A stretch of 64,000 bases of DNA from Platanthera guangdongensis (lineage: Eukaryota > Streptophyta > Magnoliopsida > Asparagales > Orchidaceae), in the NCBI GenBank assembly GCA_039583875.1, contig CM077162.1:162337826-162401825 (forward strand), written 5' to 3'. Each line of letters begins with the position of its first letter. Positions within the stretch are counted from its first letter, which is position 1. Under the pieces are notes generated by a model, which had not been told where the DNA came from, made no database searches, and worked only from the letters and a program-made list of their open reading frames with translations. A program made the translations under genes and the position numbers. Shown here piece by piece: positions 45,568 to 54,636 of this stretch.

Positions 45568-47085
45568 GATATCGGCCGACATGTCGGACATGTCGGCCGA
45601 CATGAAGGTTTGGGAGCAAAAAACAACACAAAACCGGCACAAATTCTGGGTGTGGCGTTTTGAAAATAGCGGGCCGACATGTCGGCCCCAAAAAACGCCC
45701 ATATCGGGCGTTTTTTAAGTTTTTTTAATTAAATTATTAATTTTATATTTTATTATTATTTATTAATGAAATGAGCGGGTCGGACTACTGTTTTAACACC
45801 CCCGACCCCGCTCATTTCATTCCATCCCGTCGCTCTGCCCTAGCTCTCCCCGTCGCTCCTGCCCTAGCTCTCCCGCGCGTGCCGGCGACACTATCTCTCT
45901 GGTTCTTTCTTCTCTCTGCTCGTTGGTGCCCTCTGGTTCTCTGGTGCTCTCTAGCTCGTTGGTGCTCTCCCTCTCTCGCGCGCTGTCGGCACTCTATCTC
46001 GCTGGTTCTTTCTTCTCCCTACTCGCTGGTGCTCTTTGGTGCTCTGGTTCTCTAGTTATCTGGTGCTCTCTAGCTCGCTGGTGCTCTCCCTCTCTCGCGT
46101 GTTGTCGGCACTTTATCTCTCTGTTTCTTTCTTCTCCCTGCTCGCTGGTGCTCTGTGGTTCTCTGGTTCTCTGGTGCTCTCCCTCTCTCGCGTGTTGTCA
46201 GTACTTTATCTCAGTGGTTCTTTCTTCTCCCTGCTCGCTGGTTCTCTCTCGGCTGGTTCATTATTCTCCCTACCTCCCCCTCTCATTCTATCGCTCTGCA
46301 TTTTTTTTTGTTGGTTGTTGTGCTAGCTGTCGGCTGTAGCATGGTGACTGCCTTGTGGGTTGTTACTGGTGGCTGCCGACCCATTAGTTGTTACTGGTGG
46401 CTGCCGACCCAGTTAGTTGTTGGTGGCTGCCTTGTTGCTTTATTTGTCTTATTAGTTGCTGCCGGAAGCTTTCATTGATTGCCCTGTGCAAACTCTCTGG
46501 GCTAGAAGAAAGAACCAGAGACATGTTGTCGGACATGTCGGTCCGATATTTTATTTGTGGCTGTCTTGCTGGTTGTAGTATAGTGGCTGCGTTGTTGTTT
46601 TATTTGTCTTATTAGTTGCTACTTTATTTTTATTTGACACATTTATTAATCAACAAATGATTTGAAATACCCCTATTAATATTTATTTATCCAACTTCAT
46701 TTTGCAATCAATGATGCATGTATATCCAATCACATTTTTAGTTGCCCTGCTGCTTTGTGTCTTTTAATAAATAAAGTGTGAGATGCTTTGAAAATTTGAA
46801 TGATACTTGAATGCTTTGTTCATTTTGTTGGATACTTTAAAAGTTTGAATGATAGTTATAATTTTGTATACTAGTATACTACTGAGAATGTAAAATTTTG
46901 TTGGATAAATAAAGTATTGCATGAATAATATAAAAAATATCTGAAGATCTAACGATCTAATGAAGTTATGAGGCTTTTATGATGTTGTTTTTTTTCCAAC
47001 TAGCAATTTTTCTCGTGATATAGTTATGTAAAATATTTTTTCATTTCATTTAACTAATATTATTTTCATTTCGTGTCCTATTTGA

Positions 47086-49017
47086 ATGGATTCTTCTGCT
47101 GGTTCTAGTGAGGCTCCCGTATCTCTGGTACCAACCGGTAGAGATCCGTTCTGGGCATTTGGTGAGAAGTTGGTTGCAAACGACACAAACCGAATCAAAT
47201 GCAACTACTGCAAGCAGACAGTGAATGGCGGAATTACACGTTTCAAGCATCACTTGGCTGGGTGGAAGGGTAATGTTAAGTCATGCCCTCAGGTTCCCGC
47301 CGACGTTAAGGCTAAAGCGGATTCGGCCCTGAACTCAAATTTACAGAGTAAGAGGGCTAAAAGTGCCAAGTTTGAAGCAATCTTAAATGAGGTGGTTGTT
47401 GGAGGAGTGCATGTTGATCAAGAAGAGGACACTAGCATACTTAGGAGCACAGGTTCAAAGGGTCCAATGGACCACTTTGTTCATTCAGCTGCCGAGTCTA
47501 CCAAGGGAAATGATTCCCAACAAAACACGATAGAGAGTAAGTACAAAAAGAAAGCCAGAGATGATGCTGCCGTGTACATAGGTAGATGAGCATATGAAAA
47601 CGGGATCCCGTTTAACGCCATATGTAATTCATCCTTTCAGCAGATGGCTCATGTCATTGGTTTATGCGGACCTGGGATGAAGATCCCAACGTTTTATGAG
47701 TTGAGAGAGAAAATTTTGTGAGGGGAGGTGGAGAGGACGAAGGAGATGTTGGGCATATTCACGCAGACATGCAAATTGAATGGTTGCAGTATCATAACCG
47801 ATGCGTGGACAGATCGGAAGGGTAGGAGCGTGATGAATATCATGATACATTGTAGTTCTGGAGTAGCACTCTGGCTTTCGAAGAATGTCTCCTCCTCCAC
47901 ACACGATGGGAAGTTCATCTTTGACTTCTTGGATGAGGCGATTGATAGCCCTGAGAGCCCAGGAGAGCATGGTATCCTGCAGATTGTGACGGATAGCGCG
48001 TCCAATAATATGGTTGCTGCAAAGCTTATGACTTTGAAAAGACCTACGGTTTTTTGGACTTGTTGTGCGGCTCACACTATTAATCTACTGTTACAAGATA
48101 TAGGAAAATTGAAGGCAATAAAGAGTGCTATCTCCTCAGGCCGGCAACTCTCTATATTCATCTATGGTCACACCATCTCGCTCGACATGTTTAGAGAGTC
48201 AACAAAGGACTTAGACTCTCATGAGCTTATTCGACCAGGTGTGACGAGATTCGCTACAACATTTCTATCTTTAGAGAGCATCTTAGAGAAGAAGAATCAA
48301 TTGAGGGGTTTATTCACATCTGCAAAGTGGGCTGCAACAAAGTTTGCCAGTAGTGTTGGGGGAAAGCAGGTAAAACTATTGCTTCTTTATTCATTTCATT
48401 TAAAATATATGTTTTGAAAGTTGTCATTTTATAGTATTTTCTTAATATTTTATTTTGCATATGGTAGTCTGCAATGATAGTGATGAGCGCTAGATTTTGG
48501 GCGAATGTCGAGCTGGCTGTTGGTATATTCACACCATTTGTGAGAGTTTTGAGAAGAGTCGACGGGGATACACCATCCATGGGGTGGTTTTATGGTGATA
48601 TCAAAAAAGCTAGGGAAGAGGTTGTCGTAGTTCTCGATCACCAAGAGAACAAATATCTTCCTATATGGAAGTTGATTGATAGCAGATGGGAGAAAAAGAT
48701 GAGCAGCCCTCTGCACCTTGCAGGTTATTACTTAAACCCAAATTTTTATTATTTTTGTCGAGTGGAGATTGAACAGTCTTATGCACTTTGCAGGGTATTA
48801 CTTAAACCCATATTTTTATTATTCTCATCGAGTGGAGATTGAGGCTGACGGAAGGTTTATGAGTGATTTTGTTGAGTGTCTCTCAAGGATATATAGGAAA
48901 GATCCTTCTATAAAGGATCACATCAGCGCTGAGCTTGATGTTTACCAATACCAACAAGGGTTATTTGGTAAAGAGATGGCAAAGAGACAGCTACAAAATC
49001 CCAACTTAAATACAGGG
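47086..49017 (+). pseudogene. hAT transposase (BED finger, DUF659), truncated
   Basis: The start is the ATG at 47086 (MDSSAGSSEAPVSLV). The BED finger CNYCKQTVNGGITRFKHHLAG (in pieces) spans residues 39-59. Stops at 47587 and 47719 are in frame. DUF659 follows with CSIITDAWTDRKGRSVMNIM, LQIVTDSASNNMVAA, and the hAT motif FWTCCAAHTINLLLQDI. A GTAAAAC...GGTAG interval at 48370-48467 (98 bases) is a convincing intron: removing it joins GGKQ to SAMIVMSARFW in phase. The frame ends with KRQLQNPNLNTG at the junction. The catalytic C-terminal block and dimerisation region are missing. BED-hAT transposases cut and paste DNA; this one cannot be active. Confidence 0.85.
48706..48845. repeat. ~70-bp tandem duplication in the hAT transposase gene
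   Basis: A block with TTGCAGG, TATTACTTAAACCCA and GTCGAGTGGAGATTGA (second copy ATCGAGTGGAGATTGA) occurs twice in tandem and disrupts the frame. Confidence 0.8.
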
Positions 49018-49344
49018 GTTGTGATGCTCCTGAGGCGTTGAGCTGGTTGTAGCTGGAGGGTGGCAAATAATTGACATTTGTAGCATTTTCTCGTGAATTC
49101 TGCAGCGACGTGCCCCAAGGTAGGCCAGAAATACCCGTCTGACAATCCTTCCTTCCAGGGTTCAACTTCCGGAGTAGCTCCCACACTTCCCAGAGTGGAC
49201 TTCTTCTAAGATCCTCTGAACCTCCCTCTCGGCCACACAACGGGTCAGCATCCCCGAGAGAGTCTTCCGATACAATTGTCCGTCCCGGAGGAGATAGTAT
49301 GTCGACTTGTATTTGAACTTTTTTTTCTTGCCCATCCCCTCCGG
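49018..49344 (-). pseudogene. Integrase zinc-binding part of element D
   Basis: Frames show GYFWPTLGHVAAEF, KCYKCQLFATLQLQPAQ and LRSITT, matching the H2C2 integrase zinc region (the CxxC pair is visible) just before the catalytic core. The sequence stops at the hAT junction. Frame changes occur around 49180 and 49340. Confidence 0.75.
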
Positions 49345-50316
49345 CTACTCTCCTGTGGAAAGGAAGGTCGTGAACAGGTCCATCCACGAAGGGTGTTGAT
49401 CCACCTCCATCAGTTCTCCCTCTTCAATGAAAGGGCGAAATAGATCAGTGATGGTACCACCCTCCCAGGGGCCATGCTTTGCCAGCTGATCAACCTGCTC
49501 GTTCTCCTCTCTGGGCACGTGTCGGATGGAGAAGGTTTGGAATGTGTCGATGACTCCCTTCACTTTTGCTAAGTATGACCGGAGGGCAGGCTCCCTTGCC
49601 TCGAACTCCCCGTTGATCTGGAAAGCCACCACCATGGAGTCAGTGAGGACCTCCATGTCAAGCACCCCCAGCTCCCTGACCAGACGCAGCCCTGCTATTA
49701 CGGCCTCGTATTCGGCCTGGTTGTTAGTGATGGGGAAGTGCACCACCACCGTTTGCTCGATTCTCGTCCCTTGGGGGCTTTCCAAGATTAACCCCACCCC
49801 CAAGGAATGTTTCCCCGAGGCGTCGTCTACATTCACCTTCCACGAAGCCGGATGAGTGAGCTCTTCCTCCGCCACCTCGACCACGTAGTCAGCCAAAAAG
49901 TCGATCAAAGTTTGGGCATTGATCGAGAAGCGGGGGACGAAGAAGATGTCGAACTCACTCAGTTCCACTGACCACTTAGTCAAACTGACTGAATGTTCCA
50001 CCCCCTCGAAGATGTTGCGGAGGGGATGGTCAGTCACCACTCGGATGGAGTGTGCCTGGAAGTAGGGTCGTAGCCTCCGAGCCGAGATGACCAGAGCGAA
50101 GGCCAGATTTTCCAAGATAGGACATCAAAGCTCGGCCTTCCTCAGGATCCGACTCACATAATATATGGGGAGCTGCTTCTTCCCCTCTTCTCGAACTAGG
50201 GCTGAGCTCAAGTCCTCTGCTCCGATCCCGAGATACAAAAATATGTCCTTCCCCTCTTTCGGCCCTTGGAGCAGCGGAGCCTGGGTCAACTGCTTCTTCA
50301 GGGCTTGGGATGCCAC
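49345..50316 (-). pseudogene. RNase H and second (archaeal-type) RNase H of element D
   Basis: The first RNase H segment at 50316-50125 has FLYLGIGAEDLSSALVREE and YYVSRILRKAEL. After a stop come LEKLAFALVISARRLRPYFQ-like residues and WSVELSEFDIFFVPR. The second domain (about 49850-49480) has WKVNVDDASGKHSLGVGLIL, NNQAEYEAVIAGLRLVREL, VLTDSMVVAFQINGEF and HVPREENEQVDQLAKHG. Such dual RNase H is diagnostic of the Tat lineage. The usual Asp of the first motif (VDGAS) is VDDAS here. Confidence 0.87.
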
Positions 50317-50343
50317 CTCGCACTCCTTGGTCCACTCGAATTT

Positions 50344-51194
50344 TTATCCTCCCCTCAATGTCTTGAAGAAGGGGGAGCACTTCTCCTCAGCCCGGGAGAG
50401 GAACCTGCTCAATCCTGTCAGCTTCCCTGTCAACAGATGCACCTCTTTAGCATTCCGATGCGACCCCAGCTCCATGATGGCTTTGAACGTGTCGGGATTT
50501 GGCTCGACCCCCGCGGCGGTGAGGAGATGTCCCAAGAACTTCCCCCTGCTGGCCCCAAAAACGTACTTCAGGGAGTTCAGCCGCATCTTGTATCTGCACA
50601 AGGTGGTGAAGGTCTCCTCCAGGTCCTGGAGGTGAGAGCTCACGTCTCGACTCTTATTCATGAGATCATCTACATACACCTCCAGGTTCCTCCCCTTCTG
50701 TTCTCGGAAGACTCTATCGATCATTTTCTGGTATGTTGCTCCTGCGTTCTTTAGCCCAAAGGGCATCATCTTTTAGCAGTAGCACTCATCCCCCGTGATG
50801 AATGAGACATCTTTGATGTCCGGGGGATGCATCATAATCTGGTGATAACCTGAAAATGCATCTAAGAAGCTCATTACAGGAAAACCAACGGCTGAGTCAA
50901 CCAGCGCGTCGATCCGAGGCAAAGGATAACAGTCCTTAGGGCATGATTTATTAAGTAAGGAAAAATCAACACACATACGTCACCGGTCGTCTTCTTTTTT
51001 AACCATAACTACATTGGAGACTCAGCCGGGTATTGTATTTCGGATACAAAGCCGGCCTTGAGGAGTTTGACCACCTCCTCCCTGATGGGATCGGCTAGCT
51101 TGTCTGTGGTGGACCTCTTCTTCTGTTGGACGGGGCGAGCTCTCGGGTCCAGGTTGAGGAGGTGGCAGACCACGTCCGCGTCAATCCTCGGCAT
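50344..51194 (-). pseudogene. Reverse transcriptase of element D
   Basis: Pieces are 51194-51009 (ARPVQQKKRSTTDKLADPI, EEVVKLLKAGFVSEI), 50976-50773 (MCVDFSLLNKSCPKDCYPLPRID in pieces, FLDAFSGYHQIMM) and 50769-50344 (PFGLKNAGATYQKMID, LEVYVDDLMNKS). The catalytic FLDAFSGYHQ and YVDD Asp residues are intact. A stop at about 50773 and a frame change near 51000 break the frame. Confidence 0.9.
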
Positions 51195-51788
51195 CTACGC
51201 TGCGCTCCATGCGAAGATGTCCACGTTTTTTTGGATGCATGTCAGCATCCTGCCCTGAGCCTCCGGGGTCAGCGCCCCGCTGATGCGAACCTTCTCCACC
51301 CTGCCTCCAAGGGTGAGAACCTTCATCTCCACGACTTCTTCCGCAGTCTCCAGCCTGGACTGCTCCCCCCATTCTCCGACGTCCCTTTCCTCCGGGGCAA
51401 GAACCTCCTCAGCTTCCACCTCTTCCTCCACGGCCATCGCATCGGCCAACTCCTCCTGGTCTCCTCCTGTCACCACCTGGGTGCAGCTCTCTTCTATCTC
51501 CATCTCCTCTCCACCAGCCTCCTGCTCTGCCTCCTCCATCCTCCGCTCCATCTCCTCGGCCCACTCCTGCCAGGAGATAGAGTTTACGGCGGTGACGTAG
51601 CACTCCCTTGCCACATTGGGGTCCCCCCGAACCCGGACCTGGATCCCTTCGGCGCTGAATTTTAAGCACTGGTGGAGGGATAAGGGGACACAACGGAAGG
51701 CGCAGATGAAGGGCCTTCTGAACATAGCGTTGTAGCTAACTAGGGGCATCCACGATGACAAACCTGCAGTTTCGGGATTGCCCCCCAA
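51195..51788 (-). pseudogene. Linker region of D pol between protease and RT
   Basis: An acidic, Glu-rich open stretch (AEEMERRMEEAEQEAGGEEM) with no known domain. Its position matches the protease-RT linker of Tat elements. Its first part overlaps the protease end through a frame change near 51750. Confidence 0.6.
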
Positions 51789-52203
51789 GAGTGACGTGGA
51801 GCCCCACTCCTCCTTCTACCTCCTTTCTCTCCCCCGAAAACCCAAACAGGGGCCCATCTGAGGTCAGCACCCTTTTTGCCTCCACCTTCATCGCGTCGAA
51901 CGCCTTCTTGAAGATGACGTTGACGGAGCTTCCGTTGTCAATGAGGATCCTGGAGACGGTGAAATTCTCGATGGTTGTTTGGATGACCAGCGCATCGCAG
52001 AAGGGATCCTCATGATCCGGCATATCCTTACTCGAGAAGGTAATCTTCACTTCAGGGGGTGGGGTCTGAGATGTGGAGTCAACGCTCCGGCGGTACATGG
52101 TGTGGAGGTTTGCCTTCCGGGAAGCCTCAATCCCCACCCCCCACACCCCCCATGGATCACTCTGATCGCTCCCCGGGTCCCGACGTCCGCCCGGTCTTCG
52201 CAC
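51736..52203 (-). pseudogene. Aspartic protease of element D
   Basis: A 155-residue frame with KITFSSKDMPDHEDPFCDA, the catalytic RILIDNGSSVNVIF (D-N-G-S in place of the common D-T/S-G) and GGVGLHVTLGGQ. DxGSS motifs are usual in Tat elements. It follows gag after a short gap with a knuckle-like segment. Confidence 0.85.
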
Positions 52204-52234
52204 CTATCCTCCTCCGCCCAAGGCAGGACCTCCT

Positions 52235-53630
52235 CAATCCTCACCTCCTGACGACCCTACTGTTAATACTGCTCCATGTTTCCTCTCATCTCGAAGAACT
52301 CCGGGCACGTGGTCGTAGCGTGCCCTTCCTCTTGGTGGAAGTGGCAGAGGGCAACTCCACCCTGACTTATCGCCTCCTTCTCCGTGTTGCTCTCCCCCAT
52401 GGTTATAGCCATAACCTGATTTTGATCGGGGAGGGGAGATCTTTGGGCATGCCTCCAACCTGGGGGATGGAACTGATCCTGGCCCCCCTGACGGTTGTCC
52501 CTTCACTGGTAACCTCTCTATGGCCCCTGGTCTTGCCACTCCGGCCTCCAACCCAACCGACGGTCCGGCTCCTGACGCCCCCACCTGGGTTGTTGTTGTT
52601 GTTGCTGATGTTCCCTCTGTCGGGGTTCAGCTCTCCTTTCCTCCTGACCTCGGCCACCCCTTGGCTCCTTGGCCTCCTCCGTGGCCCACCTGGCCAGCTT
52701 CCGGGCAAACTCCGGGTTCGACGCCTCCCCGTCAACTTCTCTTGCCGCCATCTCCATCGGCTCTTCGTAGGAGAGGGGGTGCACTCTCTTCAGTTCCATC
52801 CTGAAGAAACCTTGTTGAAGCCCCAAGGTAAAGGTCATCATCAGGCTATGCCCGGGCATCTCCTGGACCTGGGTGACCTCCTCCTGAAACCGGTCAACAT
52901 AACTCCCCAAGGTCTCGTTCACCCCCTGCTTGATGTGGAACAGGAACTCCGACTCCTTCTTCCTTCTCTTGGAGGTGGTGAACCTCAACTTGAATCCCCG
53001 ACGCAGGTACTCGAAGCAATAAATGGAGTTGGTCGGTAGTTGGTGAAACCACTCTCTCGCCTTCTCCTTGAGGGTGATGGCGAGGAGTCTGCATTTGAAG
53101 TCATCTGACATCTGTCGGATCGAGACCACATCATCAAACCACCGGACGTGCTGGACCGGGTCTCCCTTCCCGGTGTAGTAAGACATCTCGGGCTCCCTGA
53201 ACCCCTCCGGAACTGGGGCCGAAGAAACCAACTCGCTAAAGGGGCTGTCTCCCCCTGTTGGGCGAGTCGAAGGGTCTCGCGCCCCCATCTCGCCGAACCG
53301 GCCCCCACTTGTCGAGCCAGGGAAGAGTACGCGCCCAGGTAGCTCGCATCCCCTTCCTTCCTCGGCGACCTTCTTCCCAGCTCGTCTACCGGGAGCATCC
53401 ACGCCCAGAGACGGGGCGGTTATGACTGGAACTACTGGAGTCGAGCACTCGGCCCGCGCACCGAGGGCGAACTTGACGACGTTGATTATCTCCTGTCTGA
53501 AGTCTTCGAACATCCACACCGTGGCCAGAGGAGGTGGGGGTGGCGAGTCGGACCTGTCCGAGCCTTGTCCTTCTCCTCCTGCCATCCAGCCTGCTGAAGA
53601 TTTTCTGTGTTGACCACTCTCCACGCTCAA
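52235..53630 (-). pseudogene. gag of element D
   Basis: The start is the ATG at 53630 (MSVESGQHRKSSAGWMAGGE). The 370-residue frame runs to 52518. The capsid segment is MSYYTGKGDPVQHVRWFDDV, KCRLLAITLKEKAREWFHQL, FKLRFTTSKRRKKESEFLF, VNETLGSYVDRFQEE and MTFTLGLQQGFF. A Gln-rich basic tail follows. In another frame near 52340-52300 a knuckle-like CHFHQEEGHATTTC is seen. The downstream frame change disrupts gag-pol continuity. Confidence 0.9.
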
Positions 53631-53640
53631 CGCACCAAAA

Positions 53641-54636
53641 TGTTGAACTGAAAATTCGGTCTTTTGTGAAGTTCACCCTTGGGGAAGGGGTGATCGCACA
53701 CTTACTTCTCTCCTGCAAGCCAAACAACAAAAGAAAAGGAAGACTGACTCAAAGGCTCGGCATGGAGATCCCACCACACACCTGAAAGATCTTAGAGCGC
53801 TTCTCCTCCTTAGCCAAAGGCCGAGCCAAGGCTACCTCAGAAAGCGCAAGAACATCTGAACACTAGTAAGCATGCTTTATGAGGTGTCATTTGGGTCTTA
53901 TTTATAGTTTTTTGAAGATGGCCTGCAAATAGCCAACCTCCGTTGTTTTGAACAGTTATGTGCAGCCCGGGTGGGTCTGCAAACAGCGTAACTCCGCTGT
54001 TCTAACAAGATATTTGCACCCCTGGCAAGGGAACCCAGGTAATTTTGCCTCTGGGGGCCCCACTGGGCAAATTCCAAGGATCTGGAGGTCGGCTAGCCAC
54101 AACTCTCCACCCTGCTGGGGCGGACGCGACCTAGCTCCCGCAGCTCGCCTTCCCTCCTTGGGTGAGCGCGAGCCAGGCCGCCGCAGCCCGCCGACGCTCG
54201 CTCTAAGGCGGGTTGGCGGCCAGGTCGCCTATGGGAGAGCGGGCTGGCCGGTCTGGGACTGTTACTACAGAAGGAATTCCAGAAGAATTGAGTTCGCCAA
54301 GCTTAGTTCGACGAGTCCAGGATTCTAACTCCCGAGGTTAGCTCGAAGAATGTCGAGCTCCATTCGACAAACGCCGAGCTCCGTTCGACAAACGACGAAC
54401 GCTGAGCACCGTTTGACGAATGCCGAGCACCGTTCGACGAACGCCGAGCCCCGTTCGACGAACGCCGAGCCCCGTTCGAAGAATGTCGAGTCCCGTTCGA
54501 CGAACGTCGAGCCCCGTTCGACGAACGTCGATCTCAACTCAAGCTCAGTTTGCCGGAAACCCGACTCGCTTCGACGAACCTCGGGCGGACGCGGGCTGGG
54601 TGGGCCAGCCCACGTAGCTTAAGCGCCTAACTTTGG
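53641..54636 (-). repeat. 5' LTR remnant of element D
   Basis: Starts (plus strand) TGTTGAACTG at 53641, next to a minus-strand TTTTGGTGCGTTGAG that is probably the primer site. It is similar to solo LTR G over its first half. 21-base units with TTCGACGAACGCCGAG occupy about 54345-54537. The end is cut at CTAACTTTGG (54636), about 105 bases short of the expected TGTACA. Confidence 0.8.

Larger units (their letters stand above)
45568..49017 (+). mobile_element. hAT transposon fragment with BED finger, inside D's integrase
   Basis: Contains a BED zinc finger, a DUF659-type region and hAT transposase parts, but lacks the C-terminal dimerisation domain and a right terminal repeat. Both borders carry GTTGTG (45562-45567 and 49018-49023), which could be microhomology. 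Because roughly 120 residues of integrase core are also gone, this is more likely a rearranged insertion than a clean one. The left part (45568-47085) is non-coding with CCGACATGTCGG-type palindromes and TCTCTGGTTCT-rich repeats. Confidence 0.78.
33751..54636 (-). mobile_element. Element D: Tat/Retand-like Ty3/gypsy with antisense genes, minus strand
   Basis: On the minus strand the order is 5' LTR remnant (54636-53641), gag, protease, RT, RNase H, second RNase H, integrase, a ~75-bp tandem array, two genes in antisense, and a 3' LTR remnant (34112-33751). A duplicated RNase H and an antisense ORF between pol and the 3' LTR are recorded traits of the Tat lineage, and tandem arrays there are known from Retand. 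Both outer ends are cut in mid-LTR and no duplication is seen, so the borders arose by deletion. Nested insertions are copia B and the hAT fragment. Confidence 0.83.

Noticed and set aside
45771..46478. Leu/Ser/Trp-rich frames suggesting membrane proteins
   Set aside because: They translate TCTCTGGTTCT/GCTCGCTGGTGCTC simple repeats in the hAT 5' region, and all three plus frames give similar strings.
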